From positions 1,178,001-1,242,000 of the forward strand of contig OZ244721.1 of NCBI GenBank assembly GCA_965219235.1: a stretch of 64,000 bases of DNA, read 5' to 3'. The first letter of the stretch is position 1; the number at the start of each line of letters is the position of its first letter. Positions 50,373 to 58,408 of this stretch are shown piece after piece. The notes under the pieces were generated by a model that ran no database searches, was not told the DNA's origin, and worked only from the letters and a program-made list of their open reading frames with translations. A program made the position numbers and the translations under genes. The stretch comes from CBDHCC01 sp965219235. GTDB lineage: Bacteria > Pseudomonadota > Alphaproteobacteria > Sphingomonadales > Sphingomonadaceae.

Positions 50373-51619
50373 TGCTGACCGAGATCAACTTCGACGGGAT
50401 CATCGGCCCCAGCCACAACTACGCCGGCCTGTCGCCCGGCAACCTCGCCAGCGCCGCTCACGCCGGCGCCGTCTCGCATCCGCGCGCGGCGGCGTTGCAG
50501 GGGCTTGAGAAGATGCGCGCCAGCCTGGCGCTGGGACTGGTGCAGGGCGTCCTGCCGCCGCTGGATCGGCCCAACGAGGGCTGGCTCCAACGTCTTGGCA
50601 CGACGATGGCGGGCGCCGAGCCTCACCTGCGCGCCGCCGCCAGCTCCGCGTCCGCCATGTGGGCCGCCAACGCCGCCACCGTCTCGCCCGCGCCCGACAC
50701 GCGCGACGGCCGCTGCCACCTGGCGGTCGCCAATCTCCAGACGATGGCGCACCGCAGCCACGAATGGCCCGGCACGCTCGCCAGCCTGCGCCTCGCCTTC
50801 GCCGATCCGGCCTTCGCGGTGCATCCGCCCGTCCCCTCCTCCTTCGGCGACGAGGGCGCGGCGAACCACATGCGCCTCGCCCTCTCGCATGGCGAGCCGG
50901 GCGTCGAGATCTTCGTCCATGGCGAGGCCGGCGGCCCCTTCCCCGCCCGCCAGTCGCTCGAAGCGTCGAAGGCGGTGGCGCGCACCCACGGCCTGGATCC
51001 CGACCGCACCCTGTTCCTCGCCCAGTCCGAAGAAGCGATCGCGGCCGGCGCCTTCCACAACGACGTCGTCGCGGTCGCCAACGAGCGCCTGCTGCTCGCC
51101 CACGGTCGCGCTTTCGCCGAACCGGAGCGGCTGACCGGCTGGCTGGCCGAGCGCGCGCCGTGGGCCGAGGTGCTGTGGGTGCCGGACGCCGAGGTCAGCC
51201 TGGCGGACGCCATCGCCTCCTACCTGTTCAACGCCCAGCTGGTCACGCTGCCGGCGGGCGAACAGTCGCTGATCGTCCCGACTGAGGCCGACGCCACGCC
51301 GTCGGTGCGCGCGTGGCTGGACCGGCAGCTCGCGGGCAACGGGCCGATCCGGCGGGTCGAGGTGGTCGACGTGCGCGAATCGATGGCGAACGGCGGCGGT
51401 CCCGCCTGCCTGCGCCTGCGCGTCGTCTGCGACCCGGCGCGGGTCGATCCCCGCTTTCTGATGGATGAGACCCGGCTCGACCGGCTCGCGGCCGTGATCG
51501 GGGAACACTGGCCCGAGGCGCTGGAGCCCTCGAACCTGTCCGCCCCCCCCTTCGGCGACCGGATGCGCTCCGCCCGATGCGCCCTGCTCGCCGTGCTCGA
51601 CCTGTCCGAGCTGGCGTGA
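50372..51619 (+). CDS. astB: N-succinylarginine dihydrolase
   Basis: 415 aa, hydrolyses succinylarginine to succinylornithine, CO2 and two ammonia. 'EINFDGIIGPSHNYAGLSPGN' (in parts FDGIIGPSHNYAGLS) starts it. 'LFLAQSEEAIAAGAFHNDVVAVAN' holds the catalytic His, and 'VDVRESMANGGGPACLRLRVV' the catalytic Cys near the C-terminus. One-base overlap with astA. AstC and AstD (transaminase and dehydrogenase) are not in the window. Confidence 0.96.
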   Translation: MLTEINFDGIIGPSHNYAGLSPGNLASAAHAGAVSHPRAAALQGLEKMRASLALGLVQGVLPPLDRPNEGWLQRLGTTMAGAEPHLRAAASSASAMWAANAATVSPAPDTRDGRCHLAVANLQTMAHRSHEWPGTLASLRLAFADPAFAVHPPVPSSFGDEGAANHMRLALSHGEPGVEIFVHGEAGGPFPARQSLEASKAVARTHGLDPDRTLFLAQSEEAIAAGAFHNDVVAVANERLLLAHGRAFAEPERLTGWLAERAPWAEVLWVPDAEVSLADAIASYLFNAQLVTLPAGEQSLIVPTEADATPSVRAWLDRQLAGNGPIRRVEVVDVRESMANGGGPACLRLRVVCDPARVDPRFLMDETRLDRLAAVIGEHWPEALEPSNLSAPPFGDRMRSARCALLAVLDLSELA

Positions 51620-51714
51620 GCGGACGGTTCCCCCGCCCCGCGCGGCCTGACCGATTCTGGGGCAGGCGCGCGCGACCCGTTGTCGGTCCCGCGCGTTTCG
51701 TGATTGTGAGGCCC

Positions 51715-51960
51715 ATGTCCCCCCTCAAGCTGTCCCCCCTCAAGCGCATCGGCCGTCTGTTCGTCGTCAAAACCCGCTGGGAGGCGTGGCTGATCGTCTA
51801 CGCCATCGCGGTCGGCGCGGTGACGCGCGGCCACCTGTACATGGCCCACTATCCCGGCTGGATGGGCTGGACCCTGTTCGCCGCCTGCGCGTCGCTGCCG
51901 CTGGTGGCGGGGCCGGCGCTGCTGGATGCGTTTCCGAAGCGGGAAAAGGATGGCTCCTGA
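51715..51960 (+). CDS. Small membrane protein of unknown function
   Basis: 81 aa with two hydrophobic stretches (about residues 25-39, 'AWLIVYAIAVGAVTRG', and 48-68, 'GWMGWTLFAACASLPLVAGPALL') and a basic N-terminus 'LKLSPLKRIGRLFVVKTRW', which predicts an inside N-terminus. The motif 'HLYMAHYPGWMGW' joins the helices. Start ATG 51715 chosen because the longer frame upstream is Arg-rich and unlike a gene. Seen alone after the ast operon. No recognised family. Confidence 0.6.
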   Translation: MSPLKLSPLKRIGRLFVVKTRWEAWLIVYAIAVGAVTRGHLYMAHYPGWMGWTLFAACASLPLVAGPALLDAFPKREKDGS

Positions 51961-51996
51961 CGGCGACAGTCCGATAGAGAGCGGGGCCGTCCTTCC

Positions 51997-52085
51997 CGTC
52001 ATTGCGAGGAGCCGAAGGCGACGAAGCAATCCAGTTGCTGAGCCACCGCCTGGGTGGATTGCTTCGCCTGCGGCTCGCAATGACG
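51997..52085. repeat. GTCATTGCGAG-family palindrome, copy 1
   Basis: CGTCATTGCGAGGAGCC...AAGCAATCCAG then CTGGGTGGATTGCTTCG...CTCGCAATGACG: inverted arms of about 30 bp. Three more copies follow in the next 8 kb (52997-53073 within pccA, 54389-54469, 59614-59683). It fills most of the gap before the pccA stop. Confidence 0.9.
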
Positions 52086-52112
52086 GATGTGAGCCGAACG
52101 GTCGCCGGCCCC

Positions 52113-54158
52113 TCACTCCAGCTCCAGGATGACCTCGTCCACGGCCAGGCTGTCCCCGGGCTTCGCCCGCACATCCGACACCCGGCCCGTCTTGCCCGCG
52201 CGCAGGATGTTCTCCATCTTCATCGCCTCGACCACGGCGAGCGGCTGGCCGGCCTCCACCGCATCGCCCTCCCCGACATGCAGCTGCGTGAGCAGGCCCG
52301 GCATCGGGCAGAGCAGGAAGCGCGAGAGGTCGGGCGGGACCTTCTCGATCATGTGGACCGCGTGGTCGGCGATGTGCTCCGGCAGGACGCGCAGCCGGTG
52401 GCGCGCGCCACGCGTGTGGAGGATCAGGCCGGCGCACCACCCCTCGATGCCGATGGTCAGCGTCTCCCCGTCCAGGTCGGCGGAGACCTGCGCGTCGCCC
52501 GGCTCGTAGGCGAGCGACAGGTCGAGCGGCTCGCCGGCCACGGTCACGCGGTCGCCGGACAGCTCGACCGCCCACTCGCGCTCGCCGTCCCGCACCCGCC
52601 AGCGCGCCGGGGGGCGCAGCCGCCCGCCCAGCTGTCCGTCGGTGCGCAGCGCCCGGTCCCAGCGCGCGGTCGCCACGAACGCCGCCACCGCCGCCAGCCC
52701 GCGCCGCAGCGACTCGTCGGCGGGCGCGCCCTCGAAGCCCTCCGGATACTCCTCCGCGATGAAGCCGGTGGTGAGGCGACCCTCACGGAAGCGCGGGTGC
52801 TGCATGAGCGCGGACAGGAAGTCGAGGTTGGTCGCCGGCCCCTCGATCCGGAACTCGTCCAAGGCCGCGATCTGCAGGTCGATCGCCGCCTCGCGGGTGG
52901 CTGCGTGGGTGATCAGCTTGGCGATCATCGGGTCGTAGTGGATCGACACCTCGCCGCCCTCCGCGACGCCGTCGTCGACACGGACCGTTGTTTCCTCGTC
53001 ATTGCGAGCGGAGCGAAGCAATCCAGCTTCGGCGCCGCTGGATTGCTTCGTCGCGTCGCTCCTCGCAATGACGGCGGGCGCCTCATACCTCACCAGCCGC
53101 CCCGTGCTCGGCAGGAACCCGCGATAGGGGTCCTCGGCATAGACGCGCGATTCCATCGCCCAGCCGGTCAGCGTCACGTCGGCCTGCCCGAGCGGCAGCC
53201 TTTCGCCCGCCGCAACGCGGATCATCTGTTCGACCAGATCGAGCCCGGTGACGCACTCCGTCACCGGATGCTCGACCTGCAAACGGGTATTCATTTCAAG
53301 GAAATAGAACGAGCGGTCGGCACCGACGATCAACTCCACCGTGCCCGCCGAATAATAACCGACGGCGCGCGACAGGGCGACCGCCTGCTCGCCCATCGCG
53401 CGGCGCATCTCCGGCGTGACGAAGGGCGACGGGGCCTCCTCGACCACCTTCTGGTGGCGGCGCTGGACGGAACATTCGCGCTCGCCGAGATAGAGGATCG
53501 TGCCGTGCTGGTCGCCCAGCACCTGGATCTCGATGTGGCGCGGGTCCTCCACGAACTTCTCGATGAACACGCGGTCGTCGCCGAACGACGCCAGCCCCTC
53601 GCGCTTGGTCGCCTCGAACCCGTCGCGCACGTCCTGTTCGCTGTAGGCGAGCCGCATCCCCTTGCCGCCGCCGCCCGCCGACGCCTTCATCATGACCGGA
53701 TAGCCGATCTCGGCCGCGATGCGGACCGCATGCTCCGTGTCGTCGATCTCGCCGACGAAGCCCGGCACGACGGACACGCCCGCCTCGAGCGCCAGCTTCT
53801 TCGACTCGATCTTGTCGCCCATCGCCGCGATGGCGTTCGGCGGCGGACCGATGAAGGCGATACCGGCCTTCGCGCAGGCGGTGGCGAAGCTCTCCCGCTC
53901 CGACAGGAAGCCATAGCCCGGATGGATCGCGTCCGCGCCCGTCTGCCTGGCGGCGGCGAGGATCAGGTCGGCGTTGAGGTAGCTCTCGGCGGCGGGCGCG
54001 GGACCGAGCCGCACCGCCTCGTCCGCCAGCTCGACATGAGGGGCACGCGCATCGGCATCGGAATAGACCGCCACCGTGGCGATCCCCATGCGCCGCGCCG
54101 TACGGATGACCCGACAGGCGATCTCGCCCCGGTTGGCGATCAGGATCTTGGTGAACAA
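52113..54158 (-). CDS. pccA: Propionyl-CoA carboxylase biotin-containing alpha subunit (repeat inserted in frame)
   Basis: 681 aa. The biotin carboxylase domain (about 1-450) has 'ILIANRGEIACRVIRTARRMG', 'HPGYGFLSERE', 'MKASAGGGGKGMRLAY' and 'FLEMNTRLQVEHPVTE'. A C-terminal biotinyl domain ends with 'VVEAMKMENILRAG' holding the biotin Lys. The start is TTG 54158 with an AGAGGA site. The neighbours (pccB, epimerase, mutase) make propionyl-CoA the likely substrate rather than acetyl- or methylcrotonyl-CoA. About residues 362-388 are coded by a GTCATTGCGAG repeat inserted in frame after 'LVRYEAPA', giving a stretch like 'VIARSDATKQSSGAEAGLL'. The rest of the protein is intact, so the enzyme may still work. 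Confidence 0.93.
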   Translation of the reverse strand: MFTKILIANRGEIACRVIRTARRMGIATVAVYSDADARAPHVELADEAVRLGPAPAAESYLNADLILAAARQTGADAIHPGYGFLSERESFATACAKAGIAFIGPPPNAIAAMGDKIESKKLALEAGVSVVPGFVGEIDDTEHAVRIAAEIGYPVMMKASAGGGGKGMRLAYSEQDVRDGFEATKREGLASFGDDRVFIEKFVEDPRHIEIQVLGDQHGTILYLGERECSVQRRHQKVVEEAPSPFVTPEMRRAMGEQAVALSRAVGYYSAGTVELIVGADRSFYFLEMNTRLQVEHPVTECVTGLDLVEQMIRVAAGERLPLGQADVTLTGWAMESRVYAEDPYRGFLPSTGRLVRYEAPAVIARSDATKQSSGAEAGLLRSARNDEETTVRVDDGVAEGGEVSIHYDPMIAKLITHAATREAAIDLQIAALDEFRIEGPATNLDFLSALMQHPRFREGRLTTGFIAEEYPEGFEGAPADESLRRGLAAVAAFVATARWDRALRTDGQLGGRLRPPARWRVRDGEREWAVELSGDRVTVAGEPLDLSLAYEPGDAQVSADLDGETLTIGIEGWCAGLILHTRGARHRLRVLPEHIADHAVHMIEKVPPDLSRFLLCPMPGLLTQLHVGEGDAVEAGQPLAVVEAMKMENILRAGKTGRVSDVRAKPGDSLAVDEVILELE
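52997..53073 (-). repeat. In-frame palindromic repeat within pccA (copy 2)
   Basis: A 77-bp unit CGTCATTGCGAGC...CTCGCAATGACG, the same as the intergenic copies at 51997, 54389 and 59614. It is read in pccA without stop or frameshift and adds about 26 residues between the biotin carboxylase core and its C-terminal strands. This is the same kind of event as the Rickettsia palindromic elements, in an unrelated repeat family. Confidence 0.9.
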
Positions 54159-54171
54159 ACGTCGAGTCCTC

Positions 54172-54321
54172 TCAAGGATACCAGATGCCGGAGTAACCCA
54201 CTAAGAACAGCATCGGCAAAAGTGCTACGAACATGAGAACGCAACCCGAACGGGGGACGTGCCAAGCCCGGTCTTCACCACGCTCGAGTTCCTCCGACGT
54301 GAAGCCCGGCTCATCGTTCAC
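54172..54321 (-). CDS. 49-aa single-helix membrane peptide upstream of pccA
   Basis: A short reading frame from GTG 54321 to TGA 54172: acidic N-terminus ('NDEPGFTSEELERGEDRAW'), then 'VPRSGC' and a hydrophobic helix 'VLMFVALLPMLFLVGYSGIW', ending in a short tail 'YP'. It ends 13 bp before the pccA TTG in the same direction. The helix with flanking charge makes it look real, but no homologue is known to me and the ribosome site is weak. Just upstream lies repeat copy 3. Confidence 0.45.
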   Translation of the reverse strand: MNDEPGFTSEELERGEDRAWHVPRSGCVLMFVALLPMLFLVGYSGIWYP

Positions 54322-54388
54322 TTTGTCGCCACCCGCATCGGTTCCTCACCCTTCATAATCGCTCCGAGATATCGGAGTGAACCGGCTA

Positions 54389-54469
54389 CGTCATTGCGAG
54401 CGAAGCGAAGCAATCCAGACCGGAGCGCGCCTCCTGGATTGCCGCGTCGCTTCGCTCCTCGCAATGACG
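54389..54469. repeat. GTCATTGCGAG-family palindrome, copy 3
   Basis: CGTCATTGCGAGCGAAGCGAAGC...CTCCTCGCAATGACG, about 81 bp with arms of 30 bp. Intergenic, between the small membrane peptide and bioB. Confidence 0.9.
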
Positions 54470-54496
54470 GTTCACCATGGCGTCATCCTGCCTGAT

Positions 54497-54580
54497 CGTC
54501 ACCCCGGCCTTTAGCCGGGGTCCAGCTTCTGCCCCACCACCGAAGGAGAAGCTGGATGCCGGGTCAAGCCCGGCATGACG
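54497..54580. repeat. CGTCACCCCGGC...CCCGGCATGACG palindrome overlapping bioB's end
   Basis: Two stems: CCCCGGCCTTTAGCCGGGG and GCCGGGTCAAGCCCGGC, enclosed by CGTCA...TGACG, with AGCTTCTGCCC/AAGCTGG arms between them. The bioB stop codon (54564-54566) and its last few codons ('TTSCRA') lie inside the repeat. Confidence 0.85.
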
Positions 54581-55571
54581 TGGTGGGGGAGCGCATCGGC
54601 TCCTCGCCCGCCATCGGCTCCAGACCCAGCTTGGCGAACAGCGCCGCGTCCGCCCCGCCGCCAGCGTTGCCGGTCGTCAAGAGCTTGTCGCCCGTGAAGA
54701 TCGAGTTCGCGCCGGCCAGGACGCAGAGCGCCTGCGTCGCCTCGGACATGCTCTCGCGGCCCGCGCTCAGACGGACCATGGAGCGGGGCATGGTGATGCG
54801 CGCGACCGCGACCGTGCGGACGAACTCGATGTCGTCGATCTTGGCGAGCGGCGTGTCGGCCAGCATGTCGCCCAAGGGCGTGCCGCGCACCGGCACCAGC
54901 GCGTTCACCGGCACGCTTTCCGGATGGCGCGGGAGCGTGGCGAGCGCGTGGACGAAGCCGACCCGGTCCGCGCGCGTCTCGCCCATCCCCACGATCCCGC
55001 CGCAGCACACCGCGATCCCGGCGTCGCGCACATGGCCCAGCGTCTCCAGTCGGTCGCCGAAGGTCCGCGTGGTGATGATGTCGCCATAGCGCTCGGGCGA
55101 GGTGTCGATGTTGTGGTTGTAGTAGTCGAGGCCGGCGTCGGCGAGCGCCCGGGCCTGGTGCGGCTCCAGCATGCCGAGCGTCATGCAGGTCTCCAGCCCC
55201 ATGGCCTTGACGCCCTCGACCATCGCAACGACGTTGGGCAGATCGCGGTCCTTCGGATTGCGCCAGGCCGCGCCCATGCAGAAGCGTTGCGAGCCCGCCG
55301 CCTTGGCCTCGGCGGCGGCGGCGAGCACGTCGTCCACCGCCATCAGCTTCTCGGCCTTGAGGCCGGTCGAATGGTGCGCCGACTGCGAGCAATAGCCGCA
55401 ATCCTCAGGGCACCCGCCGGTCTTGATCGACAGCAGCGTGCAGAGCTGGACCTCGCCGGGCGCGTGATGCGCGCGGTGAGTGTCGGCGGCGCGCAGGATC
55501 AGGTCGTGGAAGGGGAGGTCGAAGAGGGCCGCGATCTCGGCGCGGGTCCAGTCGGTGCGGGTGTGGGCCAT
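54564..55571 (-). CDS. bioB: Biotin synthase
   Basis: 335 aa radical-SAM enzyme that inserts sulfur into dethiobiotin. 'LLSIKTGGCPEDCGYCSQSAHH' holds the CxxxCxxC radical-SAM cluster (reported here as CPEDCGYC). 'TCMTLGMLEPHQARALADAGLDYYNHNIDTSPE' (in parts GMLEPHQA and LDYYNHNIDT) and 'CCGGIVGMGETRADRVGF' are BioB blocks. The ATG at 55571 overlaps the stop of the membrane-protein gene upstream. Its last residues are repeat-encoded. Other bio genes are not in the window; its placement next to two biotin carboxylase subunit genes suggests local biotin supply for propionyl-CoA carboxylase. Confidence 0.96.
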   Translation of the reverse strand: MAHTRTDWTRAEIAALFDLPFHDLILRAADTHRAHHAPGEVQLCTLLSIKTGGCPEDCGYCSQSAHHSTGLKAEKLMAVDDVLAAAAEAKAAGSQRFCMGAAWRNPKDRDLPNVVAMVEGVKAMGLETCMTLGMLEPHQARALADAGLDYYNHNIDTSPERYGDIITTRTFGDRLETLGHVRDAGIAVCCGGIVGMGETRADRVGFVHALATLPRHPESVPVNALVPVRGTPLGDMLADTPLAKIDDIEFVRTVAVARITMPRSMVRLSAGRESMSEATQALCVLAGANSIFTGDKLLTTGNAGGGADAALFAKLGLEPMAGEEPMRSPTTSCRA

Positions 55572-56005
55572 CAAGGGACGCTATGCCCGAAGTTGGTGAA
55601 GAGGAAATAGCAGATGGTCACGCACGCCAGAGCCATGGCAAGCGAACTTCCTTTCACCAGGGCTGACACGAGCAACTCCTTCGCACGGCCGGCTCGATAG
55701 CCTTTCCCGGCGATCGGCAGTGCCTGACTGGCGCCGAACACCGAAGCGAGCCCGATCCCGAGGACAAGAAGGTAGGAGGAGGCCGTCAGGACGTAGACGA
55801 TCACCGCAGTGAAGCTCTCCGGCACCGCCAGATAGTTCCAGAATAAGGCCATGACGATGAGCGCTGGACCGGTCTGGGCGGCAGTCAGGTGCGCCGACAG
55901 CCCCATTCTCGGATTACGGAGCACCGGAATGGCGAAACCGATGAGCAATCCCAGCGTGAAGAGCACGAACCCGGCAGCGCCCAGGAATATCGCAGGTCCA
56001 CTCAC
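55571..56005 (-). CDS. Four-helix membrane protein, hydroxylaminobenzene-mutase-like
   Basis: 144 aa with four hydrophobic helices. The segment 'LGLLIGFAIPVLRNPRMGLSAHL' is like the first helix and loop of small hydroxylaminobenzene mutase (HabA/HabB) proteins. Residues 'NPRMGLSAHL' are the most telling. The GTG start overlaps the mutase gene's stop (GTGA) and its stop overlaps bioB's ATG, so it is locked into the operon. A role in nitroaromatic metabolism is unlikely here; function in this setting unknown. Moderate confidence in the family, which is from memory. Confidence 0.5.
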   Translation of the reverse strand: MSGPAIFLGAAGFVLFTLGLLIGFAIPVLRNPRMGLSAHLTAAQTGPALIVMALFWNYLAVPESFTAVIVYVLTASSYLLVLGIGLASVFGASQALPIAGKGYRAGRAKELLVSALVKGSSLAMALACVTICYFLFTNFGHSVP

Positions 56006-58323
56006 TCGGCGGCTTCCTCTCGCGGCGGCATGTTGTGGCCGAGCAGGCGCAGCACGTCGGCCGCGCAGTCGAGCACGTGGCTGCCCGGCCCATAGATGCC
56101 GCGCACGCCCGCGTCACGCAGCGCTGAGTAGTCCTGCGCCGGGATCACCCCGCCCGCGATCACCTGGATGTCGCTCCGCCCCGCGTCGCGCAGGCGGTTG
56201 ATGAGCGCGGGGATCAGGGTGGCGTGGCCGGCGGCCAGACTCGACGCGCCGACCACGTCCACGTCCGCCGCGATCGCCATGTCGCACGCCTCGTGCGGGG
56301 TCTGGAACAGGGGGCCGCTGGTCACCTCGAAGCCCAGGTCGGCGAAGGCGGAGGCGATCAGGTTCGCGCCCCGGTCGTGCCCGTCCTGCCCCATCTTGGC
56401 GACGAACAGCCGGGGCGCGCGGCCGAGCCGGGTGGCGACCGACCGGACGCCGGACGTGATCTCCGCCCAACGTGGGTCGCCCTCGTAGGCCCCGCCATAG
56501 ACGCCCTTCACCGGCACGGGCCGCGTGCCGTAGCGGCCGAACACGTCCTCCATCGCCGCGCTGATCTCGCCCAGCGTGGCGGACGCGCGGGCGGCCTCCA
56601 CGGCCAGCGCGAGGAGGTTCGTCTCCCCCCCACCCGCTCGTCCCGAGCTTGTCGAAGGACGTTCCTGGTCCGGGACCGGCGCTTCGACAGGCTCAGCGTG
56701 AGCGGGTGTGGAGGCGGAGGGATCTGTCCTCGCTCCCTCCCGCAGCCGGTCCAGCGCCGCCCGGCACGCGCCCTCGTCGCGCGCCGCGCGCACCGCCTCG
56801 ATCCGCTCGACCTGCCCCGCGCGCACCTTCGCGTTGTCGATGGTGAGGATGTCGAGCTCCTCCTCCTCCTCCAGCCGGTATTTGTTGACGCCGACCACCA
56901 CGTCCTCGCCCCGGTCCACGCGCGCCTGGCGGGCGGCGGCGGCCTCCTCGATCATGCGCTTGGGCCAGCCGGCGGCGACCGCGTCGGTCATGCCGCCGTC
57001 GGCCTCCACCCGTTCGATCAGCGCCCACGCCTTGTCGGCCAGCTCGGTCGTCAGCGCCTCGACATAGTGGGAGCCGCCCAGCGGATCGACGGTCCTGGTG
57101 AAGCCCGCCTCCTCCGCCAGGATCAGCTGGGTGTTGCGCGCGATGCGCGCCGAGAAGTCGGTCGGCAGCGCCACCGCCTCGTCGAGCGAGTTGGTGTGCA
57201 GCGACTGGGTGCCGCCCAAGGTCGCCGCCATCGCCTCGACGGTGGTGCGGACCACGTTGTTGTAGGGGTCCTGCTCGGTCAGCGACACGCCGCTGGTCTG
57301 GCAGTGGGTGCGCAGCATCTGGCTGCGCGCCGAGCCGCCGAACTCCACCACGATCCGGCTCCACAGCGTGCGGGCGGCGCGCAGCTTGGCGATCTCCATG
57401 AAGAAGTTCATGCCGATGCCGAAGAAGAACGACAGCCGCCCCGCGAACTCGTCGATGTGCAGCCCGCGCTCCAGTGCGGAGCGGATGTAGGCCGCGCCGT
57501 CGGCCAGGGTGAAGGCGAGCTCCTGCACCGCCGTCGCCCCGGCCTCGTGCATATGATAGCCGCTGATGGATATGGAGTTGAAACGCGGCATGAACTCCGC
57601 CGTGTAGGCGATGATGTCGGCGACGATCCTCATGCTCGGCCCGGGCGGGTAGATGTAGGTGTTGCGGACCATGAACTCCTTCAGGATGTCGTTCTGGATG
57701 GTCCCGGACAGCCGGTCGGCCGACACCCCCTGACGCTCGGCCGCGACGATGAAGAAGGCGAGCCCGGGGATCACCGCGCCGTTCATCGTCATGCTGACGC
57801 TCATCTTGTCGAGCGGGATGCCGTCGAACAGGATCGCCATGTCCTCGACCGTGTCGATCGCGACGCCGGCCTTGCCGACATCGCCCGTGACGCGCGGATG
57901 GTCGGAGTCGTAGCCCCGGTGGGTGGCGAGGTCGAAGGCCACCGACAGCCCCTTCTGCCCGGCGGCCAGGTTGCGGCGATAGAAGGCGTTGGACTCCTCC
58001 GCCGTCGAGAAGCCGGCATATTGCCGGATCGTCCATGCCCGGCCGGCATACATGCTGGCCTTCACGCCGCGCGTGTAGGGCGGGAAGCCGGGCAGGTTGG
58101 TGGGATCGTCGCCGGTGTAGAGCGGCTGGACGGTGATGCCCTCCGGCGTTTCGGTGGTGAGATCGCGCCCCTTCACCTCCTTCGCGGCGAGCGCGCGCCA
58201 GTCGTCCAGCGTTGGGTGGTCCCTCGCAGACGTGGGCGTGGTCGTGGCCGCAGGGGGGCGCGTGGTGCCGGCATCCTCGCCGGTGTTGGTCTCCACGGGA
58301 GGGGCTTGGTCGCTCTTGCTCAT
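56002..58323 (-). CDS. scpA: Methylmalonyl-CoA mutase (single-chain, B12-dependent)
   Basis: 773 aa. The catalytic barrel (about 60-560) has 'ASMYAGRAWTIRQYAGFSTAEESN', 'GLSVAFDLATHRGYDSDHPRV' and 'LHTNSLDEAVALPTDFSARIARNTQLIL', all given in short parts here and all typical. The C-terminal B12 domain has 'KMGQDGHDRGANLIA', with the cobalt His in DGHDRG, and 'GASSLAAGH'. It turns methylmalonyl-CoA into succinyl-CoA. Residues about 540-564 come from a repeat inserted in frame between the two domains. ATG 58323 (MSKSDQAPP) was chosen over a GTG three codons earlier. The first 40 residues are low-complexity. Confidence 0.95.
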   Translation of the reverse strand: MSKSDQAPPVETNTGEDAGTTRPPAATTTPTSARDHPTLDDWRALAAKEVKGRDLTTETPEGITVQPLYTGDDPTNLPGFPPYTRGVKASMYAGRAWTIRQYAGFSTAEESNAFYRRNLAAGQKGLSVAFDLATHRGYDSDHPRVTGDVGKAGVAIDTVEDMAILFDGIPLDKMSVSMTMNGAVIPGLAFFIVAAERQGVSADRLSGTIQNDILKEFMVRNTYIYPPGPSMRIVADIIAYTAEFMPRFNSISISGYHMHEAGATAVQELAFTLADGAAYIRSALERGLHIDEFAGRLSFFFGIGMNFFMEIAKLRAARTLWSRIVVEFGGSARSQMLRTHCQTSGVSLTEQDPYNNVVRTTVEAMAATLGGTQSLHTNSLDEAVALPTDFSARIARNTQLILAEEAGFTRTVDPLGGSHYVEALTTELADKAWALIERVEADGGMTDAVAAGWPKRMIEEAAAARQARVDRGEDVVVGVNKYRLEEEEELDILTIDNAKVRAGQVERIEAVRAARDEGACRAALDRLREGARTDPSASTPAHAEPVEAPVPDQERPSTSSGRAGGGETNLLALAVEAARASATLGEISAAMEDVFGRYGTRPVPVKGVYGGAYEGDPRWAEITSGVRSVATRLGRAPRLFVAKMGQDGHDRGANLIASAFADLGFEVTSGPLFQTPHEACDMAIAADVDVVGASSLAAGHATLIPALINRLRDAGRSDIQVIAGGVIPAQDYSALRDAGVRGIYGPGSHVLDCAADVLRLLGHNMPPREEAAE
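56633..56706 (-). repeat. In-frame CTCGTCC(T)GAGC-family repeat within the mutase gene
   Basis: CCCGCTCGTCCCGAGCTTGTCGAAGG... to ...CTTCGACAGGCTCAGCGTGAGCGGG, arms matching the repeats at 19350-19484 and 58494-58593. It is read as part of the linker between the catalytic and B12 domains ('AHAEPVEAPVPDQERPSTSS'). The frame is kept and the linker is merely longer. Confidence 0.85.
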
Positions 58324-58408
58324 CAGTCCCACCTACTCCGTTCGGGCTGAGCTTGTCGAAGCCCCGCTGTTCTTCAGGAGGCTGTAGAAAGAAGGACAGC
58401 CCTTCGAC

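Noticed and set aside
54259..54495. A 78-aa plus-strand open frame
   Set aside because: Its C-terminal half is the translation of repeat copy 3, and a more gene-like frame with a membrane helix lies on the other strand.
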